A DNA stretch of 64,000 nucleotides, taken from an uncultured Hungatella sp. Its GTDB lineage: Bacteria > Bacillota > Clostridia > Lachnospirales > Lachnospiraceae. The stretch covers positions 1 through 64,000 of the forward strand of contig CAJUPQ010000001.1 of assembly GCA_910588505.1 (NCBI GenBank). The letters run 5' to 3'. The first letter of the stretch is position 1; each line of letters starts with the position of its first letter. The notes under the pieces were generated by a model that was not told the origin of the DNA, searched no databases, and saw nothing but the letters and a program-made list of their open reading frames with translations. Below are positions 25,679 to 35,562 of this stretch, in pieces. The translations under genes and the position numbers were made by a program.

Positions 25679-27211
25679 ATGGAAACTGTCATCGAACCGG
25701 TGCTCTGTATATTCGGCCAGATCTTTTCCGTCTGGGGATGGATGATGGAGCATCTTTTGTACATTAACCTGATACTGTCTGTGGTGATCGTGTTCTTTCA
25801 GAGAAGGGATCCAAAGGCAGTGTGGACATGGCTGCTGGCCCTGTACTTTGTGCCTATTTTCGGTTTCTTTTTGTACCTTCTTTTGTGCCAGGACTATCAT
25901 AAAAATAAGATGTTCCGGGTCAAGGAGGTGGAGGACCGGCTGTGGTATTCCGTGAAATCCCAGGAGGAGGCCATTTTAAACAGAGACGTGTGGCTTGCAA
26001 ACCCTGAATATCATGAATATGAAAAGCTGGTAAAGTATAATCTGGAGACATCCGGCGCTGTTCTCACAGGAGATAACCAGGTGGAGATCTTCACTGACGG
26101 CGTGGAAAAATTTGACGACTTAATCGAGGAGATGAGAAAAGCCAGGCAATACATCCACATCCAGTATTATATCATCAAAAACGACGAGGTATTCAAAACC
26201 ATGATCCCTGTGCTGAAAGAAAAGGTTAGCCAGGGAGTGGAAGTGCGGATCCTCTACGACGGTATGGGCGGCAGATTTATGCCGAAACGGGTGTGGAAAG
26301 ATCTTAGGGAAAGCGGCATTTTGGTAAAAGAATTTTTCCCGGCGTTTCTCGGGCGGCTTCAACTGAGGGTCAATTACCGTAATCACAGAAAGATCGTGGT
26401 GATCGACGGCAAAGTAGGGTATGTAGGCGGCTTCAATATCGGGCGGGAGTACATTTCCAAAGACAAAAAGTTCGGATACTGGAGGGACACCCATCTAAAG
26501 ATCCGGGGGAGCGCGGTTTACAGTCTGCAGATCCGGTTTGCCCTTGACTGGAATTACGCAGCAGGGGAGAATTTGTTTAAAGACGGGGGATATTTTGGCC
26601 TGGATCAGCCGGAAAAAGACAAAGAAGAGGAGCAGATGAGCGGCGGTGGTCAGAGACAGAATGTGGAGGTCCAGATCATCAGCAGCGGGCCGGATGCCAG
26701 CAACCGTCAGATACGCAACAATTATCTGCACCTGTTCCAGGAGGCAAAGGACCATATCTACATCCAGACTCCTTACTTTGTGCCGGACGACGCTGTTTTA
26801 TCGGCCCTTAAGATGGCGGCGGAGTCCGGAGTGGACGTGCGGCTGATGATCCCCTGCAAGCCGGACCATCCGTTTGTGTACTGGGCCTCCTACTCCTACG
26901 TGGGGGATCTTCTGGCGGTGGGGGCCAGGTGCTATGTCTATGAGGAAGGCTTTCTCCACGCCAAGGCGGTGATGGCGGACGGCCTTGTGTGCAGCTGCGG
27001 GACGGCTAACATGGACATCCGAAGCTTTGAGCTGAACTTTGAGGTCAATGCCACCATCTTTGACCAGGAGACAACAAGGCGGATGGAGGAAGCCTTTCTC
27101 GACGATCTGGAACATCACTGTCAGGAAGTGACAAAGGAGCGGTATGAGAAGCGGAATATGTGGATCCGGGTGAAAGAGCAGTGCAGCAGGCTTTTGTCCC
27201 CATTATTGTAA
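25679..27211 (+). CDS. cls: Cardiolipin synthase, phospholipase D family
   Basis: The protein has 510 residues. Two N-terminal membrane helices (about 20-65) are followed by two PLD domains with HKD motifs HRKIVVIDG (near 235) and HAKAVMADG (near 425). This is the layout of bacterial cardiolipin synthases, which join two phosphatidylglycerols at the membrane. AAGGAAGGGG lies 8 bp before the ATG at 25679; a GTG three codons upstream overlaps it. It is one of several phospholipid genes here, with PlsC following. Confidence 0.93.
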   Translation: METVIEPVLCIFGQIFSVWGWMMEHLLYINLILSVVIVFFQRRDPKAVWTWLLALYFVPIFGFFLYLLLCQDYHKNKMFRVKEVEDRLWYSVKSQEEAILNRDVWLANPEYHEYEKLVKYNLETSGAVLTGDNQVEIFTDGVEKFDDLIEEMRKARQYIHIQYYIIKNDEVFKTMIPVLKEKVSQGVEVRILYDGMGGRFMPKRVWKDLRESGILVKEFFPAFLGRLQLRVNYRNHRKIVVIDGKVGYVGGFNIGREYISKDKKFGYWRDTHLKIRGSAVYSLQIRFALDWNYAAGENLFKDGGYFGLDQPEKDKEEEQMSGGGQRQNVEVQIISSGPDASNRQIRNNYLHLFQEAKDHIYIQTPYFVPDDAVLSALKMAAESGVDVRLMIPCKPDHPFVYWASYSYVGDLLAVGARCYVYEEGFLHAKAVMADGLVCSCGTANMDIRSFELNFEVNATIFDQETTRRMEEAFLDDLEHHCQEVTKERYEKRNMWIRVKEQCSRLLSPLL

Positions 27212-27250
27212 CAGGGTATAAAATTCTTTTGGCCTGCACATACTGTCTCC

Positions 27251-27706
27251 ATGAAAACACAAAATAAGATAAAGGAATTCAGTAGAAATTTTTTAAAGTG
27301 CGGGGTTGCCGGATGGTGTCTGGAGGTGATTTTCACCTCAGTAGGTTCCATAGCGGCCCATGACTGGCGGCTCATGGGAAACACCTCCCTCCTTATGTTT
27401 CCCATCTATGGCCTGGGAGCCCTTCTTACTCCCATCGGTCAGACAGTGGACCGATGGCTTCAGGTAACTCCCGGTGAAGTGCTGGCAGGTACAGACCGCC
27501 TGGTGCGCCATGGAATGCTGTATATGGTCATTATTTTTGTGGCGGAATACCTCTTTGGCATGCTGCTAAAAGCAGGAGGCGTTTGTCCCTGGGACTACAG
27601 CGGACTTCACTCCAACATCGACGGGCTGATCCGTCTGGACTTTGCTCCCCTGTGGTTTATGACAGGGCTTTTATTTGAACAAATTACAAAAAAGAAAGGC
27701 GCTTAG
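27251..27706 (+). CDS. Putative ABC-transporter-type membrane protein (CmpB-like, PF06541)
   Basis: The 151-residue membrane protein has about four hydrophobic helices and the family's conserved GVAGWCLEVIFTS, LMFPIYGLGAL and WDYSGLHSNIDGLIRL segments. These proteins are annotated as putative ABC permeases, but the basis is weak and no ATPase gene is adjacent. The ribosome site is poor. The final codons form the left arm of the terminator, so the stop codon lies in the hairpin loop. Confidence 0.75.
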   Translation: MKTQNKIKEFSRNFLKCGVAGWCLEVIFTSVGSIAAHDWRLMGNTSLLMFPIYGLGALLTPIGQTVDRWLQVTPGEVLAGTDRLVRHGMLYMVIIFVAEYLFGMLLKAGGVCPWDYSGLHSNIDGLIRLDFAPLWFMTGLLFEQITKKKGA

Positions 27707-27730
27707 ACTTGTATTTGCGCCTTTCTTTTT
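27691..27730 (+). terminator. Terminator overlapping the end of the CmpB-like gene
   Basis: AAAGAAAGGCGC (27691-27702) pairs perfectly with GCGCCTTTCTTT (27717-27728), followed by more T. The stop codon TAG (27704-27706) lies in the loop. Confidence 0.85.
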
Positions 27731-27763
27731 ATATAATGAAAAGATGAAAAGAGGGAGAACAAT

Positions 27764-28558
27764 ATGCTGAAATTTATTCTAGTTGCGTCCATGGTAATCT
27801 TGTTTTTGATCTTCAGTATTCCCATTCTCATTATAGAGAAACAGATTGGGAAGACAGACCCGGAGAAGAAGGGCAGACACAGCCTGGCCATCGTCCGTTT
27901 TATGTTCCGGCTCATTCTCAAGGTGGCCGGAGTACATATTACAGTAAAAGGCATAGAGAATATTCCTAGGGACCAGCCGGTGCTGTATGTGGGCAATCAC
28001 AGAAGCTATTTTGATATTTTGGTAGGGTACACCACCGTGCCGACGCCCCTGGGCTTTATGGCGAAAAAGGAGATGGAAAAGATCCCTCTTTTGTCCAACT
28101 GGATGAGGAATGTAAACTGCCTGTTTTTAGATCGGCAGAATATCAGAGAGGGGCTTAAAGCCATACTGGAAGGCGTTTCCAAAGTCAAGAGCGGGATCTC
28201 CATCTGGATCTTTCCCGAGGGCACCAGAAATGACGCGGACGACTACCTGGAGCTGATGCCCTTTAAAGAGGGCAGTTTAAAGATCGCCGAGAAGACGGGA
28301 TGTCCGGTGATCCCTGTGGCTATTACCGGAACCGCGGAAGTGTATGAGGCCCATTTTCCAAGGATGAAGTCTTCCAAGGTGACCATCCAGTTTGGAAAAC
28401 CCTTTATCATAAAAGGGTTGGAGCCGGAGAAGAAGAAGTTTGTGGGAGCTCACACCAGGGAGTTGATCTATGATATGCTGGTGGAGGAGAAAAGATTGAG
28501 GGAGGAAGCCAGGGAAGATGGACTTGTTAAAGATCAGAGACCAGCTGGATGTAATTGA
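27764..28558 (+). CDS. plsC: 1-acyl-sn-glycerol-3-phosphate acyltransferase
   Basis: The 264-residue protein has an N-terminal membrane helix and the acyltransferase motifs in order: NHRSYFD (HX4D, near 82), FLDRQN, IFPEGTRN and IPVAITGT. It acylates lysophosphatidic acid at position 2 to make phosphatidic acid at the membrane. GAGGGAG stands before the ATG. Its last 41 bases overlap the start of the pheA gene, suggesting translational coupling despite unrelated functions. Confidence 0.93.
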   Translation: MLKFILVASMVILFLIFSIPILIIEKQIGKTDPEKKGRHSLAIVRFMFRLILKVAGVHITVKGIENIPRDQPVLYVGNHRSYFDILVGYTTVPTPLGFMAKKEMEKIPLLSNWMRNVNCLFLDRQNIREGLKAILEGVSKVKSGISIWIFPEGTRNDADDYLELMPFKEGSLKIAEKTGCPVIPVAITGTAEVYEAHFPRMKSSKVTIQFGKPFIIKGLEPEKKKFVGAHTRELIYDMLVEEKRLREEAREDGLVKDQRPAGCN

Positions 28559-29645
28559 CGCGGAAATTGTCCGGCTGTTTGAGGAGAGAATGAGACTGGT
28601 AGGTGAGGTGGCGGAATTTAAGATCGAGACAGGAAAGCAGGTCTTTGATAAAGGCAGAGAGCAGGCGAAGATCGCCGCGGTGCGGGAATTGGCTCACGGG
28701 GAGTTTAATGAGCAGGCGGCAGAGGAGCTGTTTACCCAGCTTATGACCATCAGCCGCCGGTATCAGTACCGTCTTCTGGAGGAGAAAGGGAGAAAAGAGG
28801 ATCTGAGCTTTCGGCAGGTGGACGCTATCCCCACCCAGGGGGCGCGGGTGGTGTACCAGGGTGTGGAGGGAGCCTATAGCCATGAGGCGGCTCTGGCCTA
28901 TTTTGGGAAGGCTGCGGATGCCCGCCATGTGAAGACATGGGAGGATGCCATGGAGGCGGTGGAGTCAAAAAGCGCGGACTATGCCGTGATACCTATTGAG
29001 AACTCTTCGGCAGGCGCGGTCAGGGATAATTATGACCTGATGCTGCGCCATGACAATGTGATCGTGGCGGAAATTTGTATCCCTGTTGACCACATGCTGC
29101 TGGGACTGCCCGGAGCGTCTCTTGACGACATCCGGACCGTGTACTCCCACCCCCAGGCTCTGATGCAGTCTGGCCTGTATCTTAACGCCCATTCCCAGTG
29201 GCGGCAGATCAGTGTGGAAAACACGGCGGTTGCGGCTAAAAAGATCATCAGCGACCAGGATAAGACCCAGGCGGCGGTGGCCAGCCGGGCAGCGGGAAAG
29301 CTATATGGCCTGGAAGCGCTGGCGGAGGGGATCAACCATAATAAAAATAATGCTACCCGGTTCATCATTCTCGCAAAAGACCATATTTACCGCAGGGACG
29401 CGGGAAAAGTTACCATCTGTTTTGAACTTCCCCACAAAAGCGGAACCCTGTACAACATGCTGGGCAATCTCATTTACAATGGGGTCAACATGAGGATGAT
29501 CGAATCCCGCCCCATACTGGGCAGGAACTGGGAGTATCGGTTCTTTGTGGATGTAGAGGGCAATTTAAGCGACACCACTATCCAGAACGCCCTGAGAAGC
29601 GTTTCGGAGGAGGCGGCCAACATGAGGATTTTAGGCAATTATTAG
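28518..29645 (+). CDS. pheA: Bifunctional chorismate mutase / prephenate dehydratase
   Basis: The protein has 375 residues. An AroQ-type chorismate mutase domain (RDQLDVIDAEIVRLFEERM, about 6-25, to about 85) is followed by prephenate dehydratase (VYQGVEGAYSHEAALAYFG, IPIENSSAGAV, and the catalytic NNATRF) and a C-terminal ACT domain with the Phe-binding ESRP. It makes phenylpyruvate from chorismate, with likely feedback by phenylalanine. The start lies inside plsC and is preceded by GAGGGAGG. Confidence 0.95.
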   Translation: MDLLKIRDQLDVIDAEIVRLFEERMRLVGEVAEFKIETGKQVFDKGREQAKIAAVRELAHGEFNEQAAEELFTQLMTISRRYQYRLLEEKGRKEDLSFRQVDAIPTQGARVVYQGVEGAYSHEAALAYFGKAADARHVKTWEDAMEAVESKSADYAVIPIENSSAGAVRDNYDLMLRHDNVIVAEICIPVDHMLLGLPGASLDDIRTVYSHPQALMQSGLYLNAHSQWRQISVENTAVAAKKIISDQDKTQAAVASRAAGKLYGLEALAEGINHNKNNATRFIILAKDHIYRRDAGKVTICFELPHKSGTLYNMLGNLIYNGVNMRMIESRPILGRNWEYRFFVDVEGNLSDTTIQNALRSVSEEAANMRILGNY

Positions 29646-29662
29646 AGGACGGAGATGTAGTT

Positions 29663-30949
29663 ATGGACACAAGACAATTAATCCTATACCGCGATCTTAA
29701 AGATCAGTCCCTTTTCGACGGCATGACCAGTCTTCTTACCAATGGCGGGCAGCAGGATGAGGGGGCTGGCCCTAATTCTTACATTTTGGCCAGTCAGCTG
29801 ATCCGGCTGGCGGCGGATTATGGGTTTGAGGGCAATCTTTGGCGCTGTTTCCTGGCGTTTGTCCTTGCCAGCCATGAGAATGCGTACAGTATCTCCTGTG
29901 AGATCCGCGGGGATCAGGGAGGAACCTTGTCCAGGCTGGCGAGACAGGATCTGGCGGTGATGCAAGAGCTGTACAAAAAAGATATCAGATGTCTGGATGA
30001 GTGTTTGGGCCAGGTTCCGGTGTGGCATGAGCTGGCGGACTACAGGCCTGCGGACACCGGAAGCCGGATCTTTAACAAGAGGATCCGGGACAGGATCATA
30101 GAGCTTTCCAGGGCATTGGAGGAGGCAAAAGATACCGAGGCGTTTCAGCGTGAAGTGGCAGGGTTTTACCGGGAGTTCGGCGTTGGAAAGTACGGCCTTA
30201 ACAAGGCGTTTCGCATTGAGGACGACCGCCACAGGGCCTCCATCGAGCCGGTGGTCAATGTGGAGCATGTGTATCTGGACGATATCGTAGGGTATGAGCT
30301 GCAGAAGAAAAAGCTGACAGAGAACACGGAAAGCTTTATTGAGGGCAGAGCCGCCAATAATGTGCTGCTGTTCGGAGACGCCGGCACAGGGAAATCCTCC
30401 TGCATCAAGGCTATATTAAACGAGTATTATGACCGGGGGCTGCGGATTATTGAGGTTTACAAGCACCAGTTTCACGCCCTTTCTTCCATATTGGAGCAGA
30501 TACAGGACAGGAATTATAAGTTTATCGTGTACATGGATGATCTGTCATTTGAGGAGAGCGAGCTGGAATATAAATATCTGAAAGCCATTATCGAAGGCGG
30601 TCTCGGGCGAAAGCCGAAAAATGTGCTGATCTACGCCACATCGAACCGCAGGCATCTGATCCGCGAGAGGTTCAGCGACAAGAGAGAGCTGGATGACGAG
30701 CTCCATGTCAATGACACGGTGCAGGAAAAGCTTTCTCTGGTGGCCAGGTTTGGAGTGACCATTTATTTCGGGGCGCCGGACAAGAAGGAGTTTCAGAATA
30801 TCGTGAAAGTCCTGGCAGGGCGTCATGGGATCCATATGGATTTGGAGGAGCTGTACCAGGAGGCCAACAAGTGGGAGCTGACCCACGGAGGGCTGTCAGG
30901 AAGGACGGCGGCGCAGTTTATCACGTATCTGTTGGGGAAGGGCGTGTAA
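29663..30949 (+). CDS. DUF815 AAA-type ATP-binding protein
   Basis: The 428-residue protein has an N-terminal helical half, then an AAA core with Walker A LLFGDAGTGKSS (about 236-247), Walker B FIVYMDDLSFEE, and the sensor-like IYATSNRRHLI. These mark DUF815 (PF05673), a widespread single-gene ATPase of unknown role. It starts 17 bp after pheA and precedes the polyphosphate genes. Confidence 0.9.
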   Translation: MDTRQLILYRDLKDQSLFDGMTSLLTNGGQQDEGAGPNSYILASQLIRLAADYGFEGNLWRCFLAFVLASHENAYSISCEIRGDQGGTLSRLARQDLAVMQELYKKDIRCLDECLGQVPVWHELADYRPADTGSRIFNKRIRDRIIELSRALEEAKDTEAFQREVAGFYREFGVGKYGLNKAFRIEDDRHRASIEPVVNVEHVYLDDIVGYELQKKKLTENTESFIEGRAANNVLLFGDAGTGKSSCIKAILNEYYDRGLRIIEVYKHQFHALSSILEQIQDRNYKFIVYMDDLSFEESELEYKYLKAIIEGGLGRKPKNVLIYATSNRRHLIRERFSDKRELDDELHVNDTVQEKLSLVARFGVTIYFGAPDKKEFQNIVKVLAGRHGIHMDLEELYQEANKWELTHGGLSGRTAAQFITYLLGKGV

Positions 30950-30995
30950 CCGCGGTTGACGATAAATTTAAGAACCAAGAGGGGAGGAGTAAGGT

Positions 30996-32582
30996 ATGGC
31001 GGCACAATTATTTGCGGCCATCGACGTAGGTTCTTTTAAACTGGAGCTGGGGATCTACGAGATTACGGCCAAAAACGGTCTGCGGCAGATCGATCATCTG
31101 CGGCACGTGATCGCTTTGGGGAAAAATACTTACAGCACGGGAAAGATCAGCTATGAGCTCATAGACGAGATGTGCAGGATCCTGGAAGAGTTTGTGAAGG
31201 TGATGAAAAGCTACCAGGTGTCTGACTACAGGGCCTACGCCACCACGGCTATGCGTCTGGCCAAGAATAATCAGATCATCTTGGAGCAGATACGGGTGAG
31301 GACGGGGATCTCTGTTAAAGTCCTGAGCAATTCCGAACAGAGACTTCTAACTTACAAAGCCATTGCCATGAAAGAGTCGGAGTTTCAGAAGATCATACAG
31401 AAGGGGACTGCCATTGTGGATGTGAGCTTTGGCAGTATGCAGATCTCCCTGTTTGACAAAGACAGTTTGGTTTCCACCCAGAATCTGCCTCTGGGGGTTA
31501 TGGCTATAGGCACGATCCTGTCCAAGATCCCGGTTCACAGCTGGATGCAGCGCTCCATCATAGAGGAAGTGGTTAACAAGGAGCTGGGGACTTACAAGAA
31601 GATGTACCTGAAAGACCGGGATCTGAAAAACCGGGGAATCAAAAACCTGATCGCCATCGGGGAGCTGGTGCTGTATCTGGCAAGGGATGAGGTGGATTAT
31701 GTGGCCTCCTACAGGGAGAAGAACACCGCGCTTACGGCCGGCGAGTCCCAGGGAACCTGGATGGGTGCCACGGACCGGGTCAGTGCGGAGGATTTTATGG
31801 CCTATGTGGACCGCCTCTGTCAGATGTCCCAGGATCAGATCGAGGAGCGGTTTGGGGTCAACGCGGGATATGCCACGCTGCTTATGCCGGCGGCCATCAT
31901 CTTCCGCAAGGTGGTGGAGATGACCGGGGCGGAGATGATCTGGATTCCGGGGATCCGCATGTGTGACGGCATTGCGTCGGAGTATGCCCAGAGTATTAAG
32001 AAACTGAATTTTTCCCACAGCTTTGACGACGACATTACGTTTGCGGCCCGCAATATGGCAAAGAGATACCGCTGCGGCGGCAGTCATGCCCAGTGCGTGG
32101 AGAAGCTGGCCCTTGAACTGTTTGACGTGATGAAAAAGCATCATGGCTTAAGCTCCAGGGAGCGGCTGCTTTTGCAGATAGCCGCCATCCTTCACGGTTG
32201 CGGCAAATTTATCAGCACCAGAAATACAGGGGACTGCGCCTATAACATTATTATGGCTACGGAGATCATCGGTCTGTCCCATGAAGAGAGAAAACTGGTG
32301 GCCAATGTGGTCCGCTGCTATGGCCAGGAATTTGACTATGACGATGACGACACCAGAGTGGCCAAGCTGACGGCCCTTCTGCGCATGGCCAATAGCCTTG
32401 ACAGAAGCCATAAGCAGAAAATGGAGAACTGCCGCATGGCCATGAAGGGCGGGGAATTGGTTATAACCACGGACTATGACGGCGATATAAGCCTGGAGTT
32501 TTTTGCGGTAAGCTTCTGTGAGGGATTCTTTGAAGAGATTTTCGGTATAAAACCGGTGCTGAAAAAGAAAAGGAGGGGTTAA
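30996..32582 (+). CDS. Ppx/GppA-family exopolyphosphatase
   Basis: The 528-residue protein has an ASKHA-type phosphatase domain (AAIDVGSFKLELGIYE, ATTAMRLAKN, IVDVSFGSMQISLF; about 1-310) and a C-terminal HD-like region (HHGLSSRERLLLQIAAILHG). It hydrolyses polyphosphate or pppGpp. The usual Gly-rich GGGS phosphate loop reads VSFGSMQ, so activity may be reduced or regulatory. It lies 3 bp before polyphosphate kinase, so the two share an operon that can make and remove polyphosphate. Confidence 0.88.
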   Translation: MAAQLFAAIDVGSFKLELGIYEITAKNGLRQIDHLRHVIALGKNTYSTGKISYELIDEMCRILEEFVKVMKSYQVSDYRAYATTAMRLAKNNQIILEQIRVRTGISVKVLSNSEQRLLTYKAIAMKESEFQKIIQKGTAIVDVSFGSMQISLFDKDSLVSTQNLPLGVMAIGTILSKIPVHSWMQRSIIEEVVNKELGTYKKMYLKDRDLKNRGIKNLIAIGELVLYLARDEVDYVASYREKNTALTAGESQGTWMGATDRVSAEDFMAYVDRLCQMSQDQIEERFGVNAGYATLLMPAAIIFRKVVEMTGAEMIWIPGIRMCDGIASEYAQSIKKLNFSHSFDDDITFAARNMAKRYRCGGSHAQCVEKLALELFDVMKKHHGLSSRERLLLQIAAILHGCGKFISTRNTGDCAYNIIMATEIIGLSHEERKLVANVVRCYGQEFDYDDDDTRVAKLTALLRMANSLDRSHKQKMENCRMAMKGGELVITTDYDGDISLEFFAVSFCEGFFEEIFGIKPVLKKKRRG

Positions 32583-32585
32583 GTC

Positions 32586-34724
32586 GTGGCGGAGATAGAT
32601 TCACGATATATGAAGTATGAAAATTATGTTAACCGGGAACTGAGCTGGCTGGAATTTGATCACAGGATCCTGGAGGAGGCCAGGGATAAGACGCTTCCTC
32701 TTTTTGAGCGGCTGAAGTTTTTAAGCATCACCGCGTCTAACCTGGACGAGTTTTTTATGGTCAGAGTGGCTTCCCTGAAAGATATGGTACACGCAGGGTA
32801 TGTCAAGCCGGATGTGGCGGGATTAAAGCCGGAGGAACAGCTGCGGAAAATAGAGGAAAAGACCCATGGGCTGGTATCTCTCCAGTATTCTACTTACAAC
32901 CGTTCCCTTCTTCCGGCCTTAAAGCAGAACGGCCTTCGGATCGTGGCTAGGCATGAGGAATTGACAGAGGAGGAGGCAGGATTTGTAGATGAGTATTTCA
33001 GGTCCAATGTGTACCCGGTCCTGACCCCAATGGCAGTGGACTCATCCCGTCCGTTCCCTCTTATTTACAATAAATCCCTGAACATCGCGGCCCTTATCAA
33101 GGAGAAGGAAAAGCCGGATCAGCTGGATTTTGCCATGGTCCAGGTTCCAAGCGTTCTCCCGAGGATCGTGGAGATTCCGTCCGCGGGGGAGCGGGTGGTG
33201 ATCCTTCTGGAGGAGATCATTGAGCGGAATATTTCCAGCCTGTTTGTCAAACATGAGGTTCTGGACGCCCATCCTTTCCGGATTATGCGAAACGCGGATC
33301 TGACCATTGACGAGGAAGAGGCGGAGGATCTGTTAAAGGAGATCGAGAAGCAGCTGAAAAAGCGCCGGTGGGGCGAGGCGATCCGGCTGGAGATCGAGGA
33401 AAACGCGGACAAACGGCTGCTAAAGCGGCTGAAAAAGGAACTGGACGTCCATTCCGGGGATATTTTTGCTATAAACGGTCCTCTGGATCTGACGTTTCTT
33501 ATGAAAATGTACGGACTGGAAGGGTTTGACCATCTGAAAGCCCCCAGATACAAACCCCAGCCCAACCCTGCATTTATGAATGAGGACGATATTTTTACCA
33601 ATATCCGTAAAGGCGATATTCTCCTGCATCACCCGTATGAATCCTTTGATCCGGTGGTGGACTTTGTGAAGACAGCAGCCAGGGATCCCCAGGTACTGGC
33701 CATCAAGCAGACCCTGTACCGGGTCAGCGGCAATTCGCCGATTGTGGCGGCGCTGGCGGAGGCGGCTGACAAGGGCAAGCAGGTGTTTGTTCTGGTGGAG
33801 CTTAAGGCGCGGTTTGACGAGGAGAACAATATCAACTGGGCAAAGACTCTGGAGAAAGCAGGATGTCACGTGATCTATGGACTGCTGGGCTTAAAGACCC
33901 ACTCTAAGATCACTCTGGTGGTCCGGCGGGAGGAGGACGGGATCCGGCGCTATGTCCATCTGGGCACAGGCAATTACAATGATTCCACGGCAAAGCTGTA
34001 CACAGACTGCGGCATCCTTACCTGCCATCCCCAGATCGGGGAGGACGCCACGGCGGTGTTCAATATGATGTCCGGTTACTCGGAACCTCTTCACTGGAAT
34101 CAGCTGCTGGTAGCTCCCATCTGGCTGAGAAAGCGGTTTTTGAGGATGATAAGGCGGGAGACGGACCACGCGAAAGCGGGGAGAAACGCGAAGATCATTG
34201 CCAAGGTAAATTCTTTGTGTGACAGGGATATTATCGCGGCCCTCTATGAGGCTTCCTGTGCAGGCGTGAAGATCCAGTTGATCGTCAGGGGGATCTGCTG
34301 TCTGAAGGCAGGAGTTCCCGGGCTTAGCGAGAATATTGAGGTGCGCTCCATTGTGGGCAATTTTCTGGAGCATATCCGGATCTTCTATTTTGAAAATGAC
34401 GAGGCCCCGGAAGTGTACATGGGAAGCGCGGACTGGATGCCAAGGAACTTAGACCGCAGGGTGGAGATCGTGTTCCCTGTGCTGGACGAAAAGCTGAAGG
34501 AAAAGGCCATCCACATTCTCCAGGTTCAGCTGGACGACAATGTAAAAGCCCATGTTCTGCAGCCGGACGGAAGCTACGCCAAGATCGACCGAAGAGGCAA
34601 ATCCCCGGTGTGTGCTCAGGAGCAGTTCTGCCAGGAGGCCCTGGATGCGGTAAAGAGACAGAACGCCCTGGAGGAGCCGGAGGATAAGAGAGTGTTTATC
34701 CCCGTGGAGGGCGAGACGGAGTAA
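32586..34724 (+). CDS. ppk1: Polyphosphate kinase 1
   Basis: The protein has 712 residues, full length for PPK1. The N-terminal domain has NRELSWLEFDHRILEEA, and the head domain is followed by two PLD-like catalytic domains. The phospho-acceptor His is in KTHSKITLVVRRE and the second conserved His in RYVHLGTGNYN. It polymerises the gamma-phosphate of ATP. It starts with GTG, 8 bp after GGAGGGG at the end of the Ppx gene, and is followed by a terminator. Confidence 0.96.
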   Translation: MAEIDSRYMKYENYVNRELSWLEFDHRILEEARDKTLPLFERLKFLSITASNLDEFFMVRVASLKDMVHAGYVKPDVAGLKPEEQLRKIEEKTHGLVSLQYSTYNRSLLPALKQNGLRIVARHEELTEEEAGFVDEYFRSNVYPVLTPMAVDSSRPFPLIYNKSLNIAALIKEKEKPDQLDFAMVQVPSVLPRIVEIPSAGERVVILLEEIIERNISSLFVKHEVLDAHPFRIMRNADLTIDEEEAEDLLKEIEKQLKKRRWGEAIRLEIEENADKRLLKRLKKELDVHSGDIFAINGPLDLTFLMKMYGLEGFDHLKAPRYKPQPNPAFMNEDDIFTNIRKGDILLHHPYESFDPVVDFVKTAARDPQVLAIKQTLYRVSGNSPIVAALAEAADKGKQVFVLVELKARFDEENNINWAKTLEKAGCHVIYGLLGLKTHSKITLVVRREEDGIRRYVHLGTGNYNDSTAKLYTDCGILTCHPQIGEDATAVFNMMSGYSEPLHWNQLLVAPIWLRKRFLRMIRRETDHAKAGRNAKIIAKVNSLCDRDIIAALYEASCAGVKIQLIVRGICCLKAGVPGLSENIEVRSIVGNFLEHIRIFYFENDEAPEVYMGSADWMPRNLDRRVEIVFPVLDEKLKEKAIHILQVQLDDNVKAHVLQPDGSYAKIDRRGKSPVCAQEQFCQEALDAVKRQNALEEPEDKRVFIPVEGETE

Positions 34725-34735
34725 AAAAGAAAGCG

Positions 34736-34781
34736 ACAGGGAATCTCCACCGATTTGACAGAGATTCCCTTGTGTTTTTTT
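34736..34781 (+). terminator. Rho-independent terminator after ppk1
   Basis: AGGGAATCTC (34738-34747) pairs perfectly with GAGATTCCCT (34761-34770), with a T-run ending at 34781. It closes the pheA-to-ppk1 unit. Confidence 0.85.
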
Positions 34782-34813
34782 AATGAAAAAGTAAGGCAAA
34801 ATCCTCTCTTCTG

Positions 34814-34822
34814 TGGTATGAT
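34814..34822 (+). promoter_or_regulatory. Extended -10 promoter before the VanR-like gene
   Basis: TGGTATGAT is an extended -10 (TGn plus TATGAT) 36 bp before the ATG. No good -35 is seen. It follows the ppk1 terminator, so the two-component/ABC/SPFH unit is probably transcribed from here. Confidence 0.45.
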
Positions 34823-34857
34823 GGATACGATAAAACGCAATACAAGGAGGAAACCCC

Positions 34858-35562
34858 ATGTCACAGATCAGTATTCTGGTAGTAGATGATGAGAACGAGA
34901 TCGCGGACCTGGTAGAGATCTATCTGGTCAGCGACGGATATAGAGTGTTTAAGGCGGCCAACGCCCAGGACGGGTTAAATATCCTGGAAAAGGAAGAGAT
35001 CCATCTGGTTCTTCTGGATATTATGATGCCGGGGATGGACGGCCTGGAGATGTGCAGGAAGATAAGGGAGACCAACAACATTCCCATTATCATGCTGAGC
35101 GCCCGCTCCACGGACCTTGACAAGATCTTAGGGCTTGGGACCGGGGCCGACGATTACGTGGTGAAGCCGTTTAATCCGCTGGAGCTGACAGCCAGGGTCA
35201 AGTCCCAGCTGCGCCGCTACACCCAGCTAAATCCAAACAGCACCGCAAAGGAAGAGGATAAAAACGAGATCTCCATCAAAGGCCTGGTGATCAATAAAGA
35301 TAATCATAAGGTGATGGTGTACGGTGAGGAGATAAAGCTGACTCCTATTGAGTTTGACATTCTGTATCTTTTGGCCTCCAACCCGGGCAAGGTGTTCAGC
35401 ACGGACGAGATCTTCGAGAAAGTGTGGAATGAGAAGGTTTATGAGGCCAACAATACGGTCATGGTACATATCCGGCGTCTCCGGGGTAAGATGAAAGAAG
35501 ATACCAGGCAGAACAAGATCATTACCACAGTGTGGGGGGTAGGATACAAAATTGAAAAATGA
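34858..35562 (+). CDS. VanR-like response regulator (OmpR family)
   Basis: The 234-residue protein has a receiver with VVDDENEIAD, phospho-Asp in LLDIMMPGMDG, LSARST and VVKPFNPLEL, then a winged helix with LTPIEFDILYLLASNPGKVF and VHIRRLRGKM. It overlaps the kinase gene. Sequence style is that of the VanR group, which is common in clostridia and not by itself a sign of glycopeptide resistance; no van ligase is nearby. The likely target is the downstream membrane operon. Confidence 0.93.
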   Translation: MSQISILVVDDENEIADLVEIYLVSDGYRVFKAANAQDGLNILEKEEIHLVLLDIMMPGMDGLEMCRKIRETNNIPIIMLSARSTDLDKILGLGTGADDYVVKPFNPLELTARVKSQLRRYTQLNPNSTAKEEDKNEISIKGLVINKDNHKVMVYGEEIKLTPIEFDILYLLASNPGKVFSTDEIFEKVWNEKVYEANNTVMVHIRRLRGKMKEDTRQNKIITTVWGVGYKIEK

